This document shows positions 47,248 through 56,278 of a stretch of DNA of 64,000 bases, piece by piece (position 1 is the stretch's first letter; each line of letters begins with the position of its first letter). The position numbers and the translations under genes were made by a program. The notes below the pieces were generated by a model. The model saw only the letters and a program-made list of their open reading frames with translations. It was not told the DNA's origin and did not search any database. This stretch comes from Micromonospora echinospora (lineage in GTDB: Bacteria; Actinomycetota; Actinomycetes; Mycobacteriales; Micromonosporaceae), in the NCBI RefSeq assembly GCF_014203425.1, contig NZ_JACHJC010000001.1, positions 1,364,001 to 1,428,000 of the forward strand, in the 5' to 3' direction.

Positions 47248-50200
47248 GTGAGCAAACGGCCAACGACGGCGGGCTCCTTCCTGTCGCGGCTGCGCCGGCC
47301 GATGAATCGGCTGCGCGACATGCCGATCTGGTCCAAGCTCGGTCTGATCATGATCGTGCCGACCATCGCCACGGTCGTGGTGGGCACCAGTGGTCTGGTC
47401 GACCATCTGGAGACGCTCAACAGTGCCAACCGGGCGGGGGATCTGGCCAACCTGATCGGCTACTCGGGTGACCTGGTCGACACCGTGCAGGACGAGCGGG
47501 TCGGCGCCGTGCTCTTCCTCGGCGCGAAGGAGTTCCAGACCCGGGCGCAGTACCAGGAGGGCTACAACCGGACCAACCAGCGGGTGGACCAGGCGAAGTC
47601 GCCCTACCTGCGGCAGCGTGGCGAGATCGACGACCTGCCCCGCAACTTCGTCGGGCTGCTCGACACGATCGACACCCAGCTGAAGGACCTCCCGGCGACC
47701 CGGAGCCAGGTGCTGAACGGCAAGCTCAAGATCAATGACGCCGACCAGGCGTACCGGCAGCTGATCGAGGACCTGCTGTCGATCCGCGACTCGGCCACCC
47801 AGCTCGCCGGTGACAACGACCTGAGCGACCGGATGCGCGCGGCCGGCGCGGTGGCCCGGCAGAAGGAATACCTGACCCAGCGCCGCGTGGTCGTCCACCA
47901 GGCGATCACCCAGAACCAGTACACCGCCGCGCTGCGCGAGCAGTTCATCGCCAGCGGCACCGGCCAGGCGCAGTCGCTCGCGACGTTCCAGGCGATCGCC
48001 ACCGAGCCGGACAAGCTGTTCTACGACCAGACCGTCTCCGGGCCCGACCTGCGCAAGGCGGACCGCTTCACGAGTTTCATCTCCAGCAACAACAACGGCT
48101 CGATGGCGAACGCCCCGTTCGGCCCGGACCAGTGGGACCAGACCATGGTCGCCAACGCCAAGCTGATGCGCGGCGTGGAGTCCCGCCTCGACGGCAACGT
48201 GGTCCGGCAGGCCGACGCGCTGCGCTCGGACACCCAGCGCCAGGTGTTCCTGGAGACCGGCCTGCTGCTCACCATGCTGCTGCTGGCCATCCTCTTCGCG
48301 TACCTGGTCGCCCGCTCGATGGCCCGCTCGCTGCGCGACCTGCGCCAAGGTGCCCTGGCGGTGGCCCAGTACGGGCTGCCACAGGCGGTCGCCCGGCTAC
48401 GCGACCCGCAGGTGACCGGCCAGCTCACCCCGGTGCAGCTGGCCAACCAGATCGCCGAGCCGCTGCCGGTGCGCAGCAAGGACGAGTTCGGCCAGGTGAC
48501 CGAGGCGTTCAACGCCGTCCACCTGGAGGCCGTCCGGACCGCCGCCGAGCAGGCCGCCCTGCGGGCGTCGGTCGCCACCATGTTCGTCAACCTGGCCCGC
48601 CGCTCGCAGATCCTGGTCGACCGGCTGATCGGCCACCTCGACCGGCTGGAGCGCGGCGAGGAGGACCCGGACCGGCTCGCCGAGCTGTTCCAGCTCGACC
48701 ACCTGGCCACCCGGATGCGCCGCAACGACGAGAACCTGCTGGTGCTCGCCGGCGCGGACTCCACGCGCGTGCAGCGCGAGCCCGCCGCTCTGATCGACGT
48801 GCTCCGCGCCGCCCAGTCCGAGGTCGAGCACTACACCCGGATCGAGTTCGGGGTGATCGACCGGGACATCGAGGTCGCCGCCCACGCGGTGAACGACCTC
48901 GTGCACCTGGTCGCCGAGCTGTTCGACAACGCGACCGCGTTCTCCCCGCCCGACTCCCAGGTCATGGTGGAGGCCCGCCGGGTCGGCGACCGCGCCTCGC
49001 TCTACGTGGAGGACCGGGGCATCGGCATCAGCCCGGAGCAGCTCCGTGACCTCAACGAGCGGCTGGCCACGCCGCCGCAGGTGGACGTCGCGGTCTCCCG
49101 GATGATGGGCCTGGTCGTGGTGGCGCGGCTGGCCGCCCGCCACGGCGTCCGGGTCGAGCTGCGACCGGGCACCGACCGGGGCACCGTCGCCGACGTCACG
49201 CTGCCCACCACGGTCCTGGTGCCGCGCGCCCTGGCCGGCCGCGGACAGCCGGGGCCGGCCCTTCCGGCCGCCGGTCCGCAGCAGAGCGGCCCGACCCCGG
49301 CCTTCGGCGCCCTGGCCGCCTTCGGCGGCAACCCGCAGAGCCTGCCGCCGGCCCCGCACCCGGGTGCCTCCGGCAACCAGGTCACGCTCGGCGGACGCGC
49401 CTTCGACCCGGCGCCGCGCAACGGCGCGGGCACCCCGGCGAACGCCGGTGGCGGTCGCGCCATGCCGGCCTGGTCCGACCTGACCGGGGCGAACCCGGGC
49501 GGCGGGGACGGCGGGTTCGGCTCCCGGCCCTCGTCCGGTTCCGGGTTCGAGCCGCTTCCCCAGCGGCGCAACCCGGCCGAGGGCGACCCGGGCACCAGCG
49601 GCCAGCAGCCGGCGATCCCACGCCAGCTGCCGAGCAGCCCCGAGGCGCGGCCCTACAGCCCGCCGCCGGTGTCGGCGCCGCCGCTGCCGCCGGTCTCCGG
49701 CGCCCCGGCCGCCGGGCAGGCGCTGCCGTACCGTCCGGTCTCGGCCGCCCCGGTCTCCGGTGACCCGTGGTCCGGCCGTCCGGTCTCGGCCGCCCCGGTC
49801 TCCGGTGACCCGTGGTCCGGCCGCCCGGTCTCCGCTGCGCCGGTTTCCGGCCAGCCCACGTCGGCCGTGCCGGTCTCCGGTCAGCCGACCGGTTACCAGG
49901 TATCCGCGCCGCCGGCGAACCAGCTGCCGGCGCGCCCGGTGACGCAGACGCCGATGCCGGGCGTGGGCGCGCCGCCGGTCTGGCCGCCGGTCGCGCCGCC
50001 TCCGGCCCCGGCCCCCGTGGTGCCGGAACGGCCCACCAGCGGCATGGACATGACCACCGAGCTGCCCCGGGTGCCGCGCACGGAAATGCCGGCCACCTCG
50101 CAGCCCGCGACCGGCCAGCCGCCCGCCACCCCGGCGACGAACCGGCCGGCCGCCACCCCGGCGGCCCGGCCGGGCCCGGCGCAGCAGCAGGGCAACCGCC

Positions 50201-50874
50201 AGCGGTACGCGGACGAGACGATGGAGCTGCCGATCTTCCGGGAGCTGGAGTCGGCGTGGTTCCGTACCCGCCGGCCCGGGCCCCACGAGGAGGCGGCGGC
50301 CCCGGCCCCGGCCCCGGCCGCGACGACGAACGGCGGCGCCGCCACCCAGCAGTTCGCCAAGGTGGACACCGCCGGCCGGCCGGTGCCGCAGCCGACACCC
50401 GCAACGACAGGTAACGCACCGATGGCACCCACTCCGACGGCCGGCGGAGCACCGCGTGACAACGGCGCGGCGAACGGGAACACCCGTCCCGCGTACGCCG
50501 GAGGGCTGCCCACCCGGCAGCCGACCGCGTCGCCGCAGTCCTCGCCCTGGCAGACCGCGGCCGACGACGGCTGGCGCGCCGCCTCGGCGGCCACCGAGGT
50601 GCCGGTCGCGGAAACCACCCAGAAGGGCCTGCCGAAGCGGAAGCCGATGGCCCAGCTCGTGCCCGGCAGCATCGACAAGCCTTCTGCCTCGGTGCAGCGG
50701 CGGACACCGGAGGGCGTCCGGGGTCTGCTCTCGGCCTACCATCGGGGCGTGCAGCGCGGGCGTAACACCGACAGCAACACGACCGGCCCGGAGGGCACTC
50801 CGGGCGGGCAGCAGTCCTCGCAGTCTGGCTCAGGCCCGGTGGCCGGGAGCGGGCAGAAGGAGCAACAAGGATGA
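47248..50874 (+). CDS. Conservon sensor: nitrate/nitrite-sensor-like histidine-kinase ATPase (CvnA type)
   Basis: A 1208-aa membrane protein. TM1 is at about residues 28-50 and TM2 at about 331-357, enclosing an extracytoplasmic NIT-like helical sensor ([20 protein letters not shown]). A HAMP-like region follows, then a HATPase_c domain near residues 550-650 with the N-box [14 protein letters not shown] and EDRGIGIS. No phosphoacceptor His box is evident. Residues 670-1120 are Pro/Ala-rich with an exact 15-residue repeat. The end carries [12 protein letters not shown] (about 994), TAADDGW (about 1103), [15 protein letters not shown] (1127) and YHRG, shared with the 795-aa protein nearby. Its ATGA overlap starts the roadblock gene. 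GTG 47248 follows GAGGGCGGTGA. Confidence 0.88.
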   Translation: MSKRPTTAGSFLSRLRRPMNRLRDMPIWSKLGLIMIVPTIATVVVGTSGLVDHLETLNSANRAGDLANLIGYSGDLVDTVQDERVGAVLFLGAKEFQTRAQYQEGYNRTNQRVDQAKSPYLRQRGEIDDLPRNFVGLLDTIDTQLKDLPATRSQVLNGKLKINDADQAYRQLIEDLLSIRDSATQLAGDNDLSDRMRAAGAVARQKEYLTQRRVVVHQAITQNQYTAALREQFIASGTGQAQSLATFQAIATEPDKLFYDQTVSGPDLRKADRFTSFISSNNNGSMANAPFGPDQWDQTMVANAKLMRGVESRLDGNVVRQADALRSDTQRQVFLETGLLLTMLLLAILFAYLVARSMARSLRDLRQGALAVAQYGLPQAVARLRDPQVTGQLTPVQLANQIAEPLPVRSKDEFGQVTEAFNAVHLEAVRTAAEQAALRASVATMFVNLARRSQILVDRLIGHLDRLERGEEDPDRLAELFQLDHLATRMRRNDENLLVLAGADSTRVQREPAALIDVLRAAQSEVEHYTRIEFGVIDRDIEVAAHAVNDLVHLVAELFDNATAFSPPDSQVMVEARRVGDRASLYVEDRGIGISPEQLRDLNERLATPPQVDVAVSRMMGLVVVARLAARHGVRVELRPGTDRGTVADVTLPTTVLVPRALAGRGQPGPALPAAGPQQSGPTPAFGALAAFGGNPQSLPPAPHPGASGNQVTLGGRAFDPAPRNGAGTPANAGGGRAMPAWSDLTGANPGGGDGGFGSRPSSGSGFEPLPQRRNPAEGDPGTSGQQPAIPRQLPSSPEARPYSPPPVSAPPLPPVSGAPAAGQALPYRPVSAAPVSGDPWSGRPVSAAPVSGDPWSGRPVSAAPVSGQPTSAVPVSGQPTGYQVSAPPANQLPARPVTQTPMPGVGAPPVWPPVAPPPAPAPVVPERPTSGMDMTTELPRVPRTEMPATSQPATGQPPATPATNRPAATPAARPGPAQQQGNRQRYADETMELPIFRELESAWFRTRRPGPHEEAAAPAPAPAATTNGGAATQQFAKVDTAGRPVPQPTPATTGNAPMAPTPTAGGAPRDNGAANGNTRPAYAGGLPTRQPTASPQSSPWQTAADDGWRAASAATEVPVAETTQKGLPKRKPMAQLVPGSIDKPSASVQRRTPEGVRGLLSAYHRGVQRGRNTDSNTTGPEGTPGGQQSSQSGSGPVAGSGQKEQQG
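49735..49824 (+). repeat. Two tandem 45-bp in-frame repeats in the sensor gene
   Basis: Units 49735-49779 and 49780-49824 are identical except for the last base, each encoding [15 protein letters not shown]. Degenerate PVSxxPVSG copies flank them. The repeat lies in the disordered linker between the ATPase domain and the C-terminal signature and is likely length-variable between strains. Confidence 0.9.
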
Positions 50875-51275
50875 CTACTACGCAGGATCTCGGATGGCTG
50901 CTCGCCAACTTCGCCGACCGGGTGCCCGGTGTGGCGCACGCGGTCGCGGTCTCGGCCGACGGCCTGCTTCTCGCCTCGTCCCGTGACCTTCCGCGGGACC
51001 GCGCCGACCAGCTCGCCGCGATCGCGTCCGGTCTGGTCAGCCTGACCCAGGGCGCGGCCCGCTGCTTCGAGGGCGGAGCGGTGTTGCAGACAGTCGTCGA
51101 GATGGACAACGGTTTCCTGTTCCTGATGTCCATCTCCGACGGTTCGTCGTTCGCGGTGCTGGCGGCGCGGAGCTGCGACGTGGGTCAGGTCGGGTACGAG
51201 ATGGCCCTGCTCGTGGACCGGGTGGGCGATGCCCTGACGCCACAGCCGCGTACGGCTGTGGGGATGATGGGCTGA
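50871..51275 (+). CDS. Roadblock/LC7 domain protein (CvnB type)
   Basis: A 134-aa roadblock fold protein: [55 protein letters not shown] and the final helix. In conservons this protein is thought to act with the downstream GTPase like MglB with MglA, as a GTPase-activating partner. Starts by ATGA overlap with the sensor gene. Cytosolic. Confidence 0.92.
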   Translation: MTTTQDLGWLLANFADRVPGVAHAVAVSADGLLLASSRDLPRDRADQLAAIASGLVSLTQGAARCFEGGAVLQTVVEMDNGFLFLMSISDGSSFAVLAARSCDVGQVGYEMALLVDRVGDALTPQPRTAVGMMG

Positions 51276-51375
51276 ATGACGCGCTGGCCGGTGGGTCAGG
51301 TGCGGGAACAACAACGACAGCGACGGATGTCACCGGGGCGAGCCGGTGCCGGGTACGAGGGAGGTGAGCGGCGAC

Positions 51376-51753
51376 ATGATGGATCGTGACGAGCCGACCG
51401 GCGCACTGGTCCGGCCGTACGCCGTCACCCGTGGTCGTACCCGTCCCCGGCTCGACATCGCCCTGGAGGCGCTCGTCGAGACGACGGTGCGCGGCCGAGC
51501 GGTTGCCACTGGCAATGGTGGCCACGGTCGTGAACACCAGTACATCGCCGCGTTGTGTGACGGACGTGTGCAGTCGCTCGCCGAAATCGCGGCGCGGATG
51601 CAGCTTCCGCTCGGCGTGGCCCGGGTGCTCATCGCCGACATGGCGACGGACGGCCTGGTCGCAGTCCACGAGCCGACCATCCTGGACGACTCCGACGACG
51701 CGATGGGCACTGAACTGCTGGAGAGGGTGCTGAGTGGACTTCGCAGGCTCTGA
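51376..51753 (+). CDS. DUF742 protein (CvnC type)
   Basis: A 125-aa DUF742 protein with LVRPYAVTRGRTRPR and a winged-helix-like middle (HQYIAALCDGRVQSLAEIAA, LPLGVARVLIADMA). It is the third standard member of a conservon; function unknown, possibly an adaptor. ATG 51376 follows GGAGGTGA at about 9 nt; ATG 51379 and GTG 51346 are alternatives. Its 3' end overlaps the GTPase start by 20 bp. The 100-bp gap before it is the only gap in the operon. Confidence 0.9.
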   Translation: MMDRDEPTGALVRPYAVTRGRTRPRLDIALEALVETTVRGRAVATGNGGHGREHQYIAALCDGRVQSLAEIAARMQLPLGVARVLIADMATDGLVAVHEPTILDDSDDAMGTELLERVLSGLRRL

Positions 51754-52348
51754 CATGTCGCACCGGCCGCCGGCCCCGAGCGGGCGCGTGACGTCGGCGA
51801 AGATCGTTATCGCCGGTGGGTTCGGCGTCGGCAAGACGACGCTGGTCGGCTCGGTCTCGGAGATCACGCCGCTGACCACCGAGGCGATCATGACCTCCGC
51901 CGGTGTCGGCGTCGACGACACCCGGCAGGTGCCGGGCAAGACGACGACCACGGTGGCGATGGACTTCGGTCGTATCTCGATCGACCGTGACCTGATCCTG
52001 TACCTCTTCGGTACGCCGGGTCAGACGCGGTTCTGGTTCATGTGGGACGAGTTGGTCCGGGGTGCGATCGGCGCGGTGGTGCTGGTCGACACCCGGCGGC
52101 TCGCCGACTGCTTCGCCGCCATCGACTTCTTCGAGCACCGGCGGCTGCCGTACCTGGTGGCCATCAACTGCTTCGACGGCATGCAGTACCACGATCCGCA
52201 GGACGTCCGGGACGCGCTGGCGATCTCCCGCGACGTGCCGGTGGTGCCGTGCGACGCCCGTAACCGGGAGTCCACGAAGCACGTGCTCATCTCGCTCGTC
52301 GAGTACGTGCTCACCATGCGGCGCTCGCGGGCCGTCGCGCCCGCCTGA
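51734..52348 (+). CDS. Conservon small GTPase (CvnD type)
   Basis: A 204-aa Ras-like/MglA-like GTPase. P-loop VIAGGFGVGKTTLVGSVSEI near residues 24-44, then FGTPGQTRFWFMWDELVRGA (switch II, G3 as LFGTPGQ), and a weakly conserved G4 (VAINCFDG in place of NKxD). This is usual for the family. It is likely activated at the membrane through the sensor and roadblock proteins. The GTG start is inside the DUF742 gene. A strong hairpin ends the operon 9 bp after the stop. Confidence 0.93.
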   Translation: MDFAGSDMSHRPPAPSGRVTSAKIVIAGGFGVGKTTLVGSVSEITPLTTEAIMTSAGVGVDDTRQVPGKTTTTVAMDFGRISIDRDLILYLFGTPGQTRFWFMWDELVRGAIGAVVLVDTRRLADCFAAIDFFEHRRLPYLVAINCFDGMQYHDPQDVRDALAISRDVPVVPCDARNRESTKHVLISLVEYVLTMRRSRAVAPA

Positions 52349-52357
52349 CCGACGCGC

Positions 52358-52394
52358 GGAAGCGCCCGGCGGCCTGAGGCCACCGGGCGCTTCC
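52358..52394 (+). terminator. Terminator after conservon operon
   Basis: GGAAGCGCCCGG (52358-52369) pairs perfectly with 52383-52394; the loop contains an additional GGCCTGAGGCC stem. It lies between the convergent conservon operon and the binding-protein gene and could serve both. Confidence 0.75.
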
Positions 52395-52470
52395 TGCCGT
52401 CCGGGGTCGGACACGGTACGCGGTCGCCCGGTGACCCTCCAGGTAGGACGGTCGCCGGGCGGCGCCCCGG

Positions 52471-53691
52471 TCAGGCGTACCGGGTCCAGCTGCCCCGGTA
52501 GACCTGGTAGACGGCGAGCGAGTCGCGCTCCATGCCGCCGTGCCGCCCGGCGCTGAACGCGTACCCGCCCGCGATGCCCTCGACGGTCTGCGCCTGGAGC
52601 AGGGCCCGCAGCCGGCCCCGGTCCAGGCTCGTCGCCATCCGCGCCGACATGGCGAGGAGCTGGAGCGCGTCCGAGGCGTACGGGGCGAAGTCAGGGCTGC
52701 CGCCGTGCCGCTGCGTGTAGCGGTTGGCGAAGTCCCGCCGGGCCAGCTGCGCAGTGGTGGTGGCGATCGCCCCGGAGATGTCCAGACAGGCCGGGTGCAC
52801 CGCGTACGCGCCCTCCACCGCGGCGGCGTTGGCGCCCTGCACGGTGTCGTCGGCGACCGCGCCGGCGTCGAAGAAGATCGGGCCGCGGTGCCCGGCGGCG
52901 CGGAGTTCCCGGGCCGCGGCGCCGGAGTCCGGCGCGGTGGCCCAGATGACCACTCCGTCCTCCGCGCCGCCCGTGACCCGGTCGGCGGCGGCGCGGAAGC
53001 GCCGGCCGGTCCCCGGCAGGCGGACCGTGCGGGCCAGGTCGGTGCTGCTGTCGGCCAGCGCGTCCCGCATCGCCCGCACACCCGAGTCGCCGTGCAGCCC
53101 GTCCGCGGCCAGCAGGGACACCCGCCGGACCCGCTTCGACTCGAACAGCTCCACCAGGCGGCCTGCCATGTCGACGGCGTCCGGGGTGAGCTTGTAGGTG
53201 AACGTGCGCTCGTCCAGCGGCAGCACGATGCGGTCACCGTAACCGAGCGACAGGAAGGGCGTCTTGACCCGCTGGGCGGCCGCAGCCAGGGCGGCGGAGG
53301 TCTCGCCGAGCACGCCGCCGATCAGCGCCTGCGCCCCGGCCCGGGTCAGGTCTGCGGCATGACGGGCCGCCACCTGAGGATTGCTGCCGTTGTCCAGGAT
53401 CTGGAGCCGGACCGACCGGACCAGGTTGCCGACCGGGATGCCGGTGCGGTTGAGCGAGTCGGCGGTGAGCTGCAGGGCCTGCCGCTGGGCGACGCCGAGC
53501 ACTGCCCCCGCGCCGGTCAGCTCCAGACTCGCGCCGACGATCAGGTCCTGGTCGCTCGGCGCGCTGCTGGACGGGCCGTCGTCCGGCCGCTGGCCCTGCG
53601 GCGCGCAACCCGCGAGCAGCAGGCTCCCGGCCGCGGCGGCGAGGACGCCCCGACGGGTGAGCACAGTGGAGTCGAACGCCGGTGTCGCCAT
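52471..53691 (-). CDS. Type-1 periplasmic-binding-fold lipoprotein (branched-chain amino acid receptor family)
   Basis: A 406-aa lipoprotein with a twin-arginine-like start (VLTRRGVLAAAAGSLLLAGC, Cys at about residue 29), a Ser/Pro/Asp linker, and a Leu/Ile/Val-binding-protein fold (LIVGASLELTGAGAVLG, AQALIGGVLGETSAALAAA, GVVIWATAPDSGAAA). There is no permease or ATPase gene beside it. Its closeness to the conservon sensor suggests that it may be a ligand-presenting receptor instead of a transport component; this is inference. It probably begins a minus-strand transcript separate from the 795-aa gene upstream. Confidence 0.82.
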   Translation of the reverse strand: MATPAFDSTVLTRRGVLAAAAGSLLLAGCAPQGQRPDDGPSSSAPSDQDLIVGASLELTGAGAVLGVAQRQALQLTADSLNRTGIPVGNLVRSVRLQILDNGSNPQVAARHAADLTRAGAQALIGGVLGETSAALAAAAQRVKTPFLSLGYGDRIVLPLDERTFTYKLTPDAVDMAGRLVELFESKRVRRVSLLAADGLHGDSGVRAMRDALADSSTDLARTVRLPGTGRRFRAAADRVTGGAEDGVVIWATAPDSGAAARELRAAGHRGPIFFDAGAVADDTVQGANAAAVEGAYAVHPACLDISGAIATTTAQLARRDFANRYTQRHGGSPDFAPYASDALQLLAMSARMATSLDRGRLRALLQAQTVEGIAGGYAFSAGRHGGMERDSLAVYQVYRGSWTRYA

Positions 53692-53826
53692 TGGAATCGC
53701 CTTCCCACCCCGGCGATCAGGCGCCGCCGCTGGTCCGCCGGGTATGTTCCCGGCCGGTCCGACCCAGCGTCAAATCACCCGGGTGTGGGATGAAACACCC
53801 CAACTGCGGACTCAGCGAACCCCCGA

Positions 53827-56214
53827 TCAGGAGCGGTAGCCGGCCGAGCGGTACTCGTACTCCCGGTCGTCCTCGCGGTCCCCGCTGTCGCGGGTGAAGT
53901 CCCAACCGCCGGCCGCCTCGCGGCCCGGACGGCCGCCCACGGCGAAGCCGCCGATCTCCTGGCCACGCCGCCAGCCCCGGAAGTATCCGGTGGTGTTCTC
54001 GGCGAGGCTCGCCGCGTTCCGGACGATCCGCAGGGGACGCTCCTCGCGCAGCGGAGAGCCCGGCACCAGGTTGGCCTGCGGCACCCGCTTCGGCAGGCCG
54101 GCCTTGGTCTCCGAGCCGACGGACGGGCGGGCGGCCTGCTCGGCCGCCTGCCAGCCGGTGTCCGCAGTGGTGGACCACTCCAGGTCGGCCTCGTCGCCGT
54201 GCCCGACGAACCAGGCGGACTTGGCCTGCGCGAAGATCAGCAGGTCGCCGTCGCCGTCGTCGGAGACCGGCGGCGGCCGGTGCTCCTTCGGCGCGGGACG
54301 CCGCTCGGGCAGGGCCGGAAGAGAGGCGCGGCTCGGGTCGCCATGGTCGACGAGGCGTAGCGGCGGCGTCTCCAGCCCCGGATCGGCCGGCCGGCTCATC
54401 TCGCCGAGCAGCGCCCGGTCGGCCAGCGGCGGAGGCTCCACCAGCCGCAGCATCGGCGGCTCCTGCGGGAGGTCGTCGGCGAGCCACGGCGGGGTGACCC
54501 GGCCCGGGTCGCTCGGCGCGTCCACGCCCCGCCCGTACGGGTAGGTGGTGCCCTCCCGCTCCCGGGCGGTGTCGTCCTCGTTGTTCACCAGCGGCCAGTT
54601 CGCCCGGGAGCCCGGTGGCGCGGCCTCCGGCGCCGGCGGGCGCGGAGCCGGCACCGGGATGCTCAGGTCGGTGGCGCTGAACCCGCCGGTCGGCGGTTCC
54701 TGGTGCTGATTGGTCTTGGGACGGGGCGGGATGACGGTGCGCTGCCGCTCCGCCCGCGCCTTGTTGATCGCCGCGGTGGTCAGCGTCGGGCGGAACGGCT
54801 CGCCGGCCTCGGCCGGTGGCACGGCGCCGCGCGGCGACGGGGCGATCGGGGTGATGCCGGGCGGCGGCGGGGGCGGCGCCGAGATCGGCCGGTTGGTGGG
54901 TCCGTCCACCCGCGACGGCAGCGGCGCGCCGGTCGGCTCGGGCCGGGACTGCGGTGCGGAGGCCGGGCGGCCCAGCGAGGCCGCCGGGGCCACGGGCGTC
55001 ACCGGGGCCGGGGCGACCGGCGGAGGCGTGACCGGAGCGGGTGCGACGGGCGGCGGGGCGAGCGGCCGGGGCGTCGTCGTGGCGGCCGGGCCGGAGACCG
55101 GCTCGGGCCGGCCGCGGCGCCCGCCGGGAACCGGCTCCGGGCGGCCACGTCGCCCGGTCGGCTCGGGTGCGCCGGTCGGCTCGGGACGACCACGGTGGGA
55201 CGCCGGCTCGGCGACCGGCTCGGGCTGGACCGGCCGCACCGCACGCAGGTCGGTGGCCGGGGACAGCTCGTCGACCTGCTCACCGCGTCGGGCGGCGGCC
55301 CGGCGGCCGATGGCGGGCGCGAGAGCGGGAGCGGTGCGTTCGGCGAGCGCGCCCACGAGCGCGTCGCATCCGGCGTCACAGGTCCGGACGGAGGCGACCG
55401 CCTGCCGTACCGTCTCGGCGACGGCGGCGGTGAGCGTCCGGTTGACGGTGGCCCGCCGGGGCGTCTCGGAGATGGCGACCCGCAACGCGGTCACCGCGTC
55501 GGAAACGGCGTCGGCGTCCGCCACACCCTCGGCGGCCAGATGGGCGACCACCGCGTCGGCGGTCAGCCCGCCGTCCCGGCCACGGGCCGCGGAACCGGTG
55601 AGCATCCCCGGCTCGGGCAGCGCGTCGAGAACCGCGAGGGCGACCCGGTCCGCCGGGTCCGGGTACGCGCGCAGCGCGGCCGGGTAGAGCTCGCGGAGCA
55701 CCTCGCGCAGCGTCACCGCGGCCGAGTGGCGGCCGCTCGCGAGCGCCGCGTGCGCGGCCAGGACCTGCGTGTATCCGGCGAGTTCACGCGGCGCCGGGAG
55801 GGTCACCGCGGAGAGCGCGCCGGCCTGCAGCGCGCGGGCCAGCCCGACCGCGCGGCGCTCGGCGGGCGAGGACTGCATCTCCTCCAGGGAGTCGTCGTCG
55901 GCGAAGCGCTCGGCGAAGTCGTCGACCGAGTCGTCGTCGGCGATCGCCAGCGGACGGCCGGCGGCGCTCAGCAGCGAGGTGACGATGTGGTCGTCGCTGT
56001 CCGCCGCGATGGCCGCGCCGCTCGGACCGCCGGACCGCTCCACCAGCAGCGCGACCAGCTGGGCGTACCCGGCGGCCTCGTCCCCGATCTCACAGACGTG
56101 CAGCAGACGGCCTGCGTCGTCGACCACAGCGGACGTCAGCGTCGTTCCGGCCGAAGCCGTTCGGTCGGCCGGATCTGCCGAGGCCAGACCGCAGTACACG
56201 CGCACGAGCGCCAC
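53827..56214 (-). CDS. IS110-transposase-like N-terminal domain protein with CvnA-type C-terminal signature
   Basis: A 795-aa protein starting at GTG 56214, with GGAGGAGG at about 9 nt. Residues 1-185 follow the outline of DEDD (IS110) transposase N-domains: TSAVVDDAGRLLHVCEI, AAGYAQLVALL, VTSLLSAAGRPLAI, then ERRAVGLARALQAGALSAV and a helical LREVLRELYPAALRAYPDP. The catalytic Asp/Glu positions look replaced (VYCGLAS where DxHK is expected). Residues 185-340 are Ala-rich helical; 340-640 are Pro/Arg low complexity with repeated RRGRPEP. The C-terminus has LLIFAQAKSAWF (about 658), TADTGW (about 688), GLPKRVPQANLVPGS (706) and YFRG (about 736), matching the conservon sensor's end. No terminal inverted repeats or zinc-ribbon domain, so not a mobile element. 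Function unknown. Confidence 0.75.
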   Translation of the reverse strand: MALVRVYCGLASADPADRTASAGTTLTSAVVDDAGRLLHVCEIGDEAAGYAQLVALLVERSGGPSGAAIAADSDDHIVTSLLSAAGRPLAIADDDSVDDFAERFADDDSLEEMQSSPAERRAVGLARALQAGALSAVTLPAPRELAGYTQVLAAHAALASGRHSAAVTLREVLRELYPAALRAYPDPADRVALAVLDALPEPGMLTGSAARGRDGGLTADAVVAHLAAEGVADADAVSDAVTALRVAISETPRRATVNRTLTAAVAETVRQAVASVRTCDAGCDALVGALAERTAPALAPAIGRRAAARRGEQVDELSPATDLRAVRPVQPEPVAEPASHRGRPEPTGAPEPTGRRGRPEPVPGGRRGRPEPVSGPAATTTPRPLAPPPVAPAPVTPPPVAPAPVTPVAPAASLGRPASAPQSRPEPTGAPLPSRVDGPTNRPISAPPPPPPGITPIAPSPRGAVPPAEAGEPFRPTLTTAAINKARAERQRTVIPPRPKTNQHQEPPTGGFSATDLSIPVPAPRPPAPEAAPPGSRANWPLVNNEDDTAREREGTTYPYGRGVDAPSDPGRVTPPWLADDLPQEPPMLRLVEPPPLADRALLGEMSRPADPGLETPPLRLVDHGDPSRASLPALPERRPAPKEHRPPPVSDDGDGDLLIFAQAKSAWFVGHGDEADLEWSTTADTGWQAAEQAARPSVGSETKAGLPKRVPQANLVPGSPLREERPLRIVRNAASLAENTTGYFRGWRRGQEIGGFAVGGRPGREAAGGWDFTRDSGDREDDREYEYRSAGYRS

Positions 56215-56278
56215 GGCGTCGTCCTCCTCCCGGGACACAGGTCTTGTTCTGCCAGAGACTGATGCTCCCCGCTCCGGG

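Noticed and set aside
53827..56214. An active IS110 insertion sequence
   Set aside because: No flanking repeats or second transposase domain, catalytic residues appear replaced, and the gene has a long host-type C-terminus shared with the conservon sensor.
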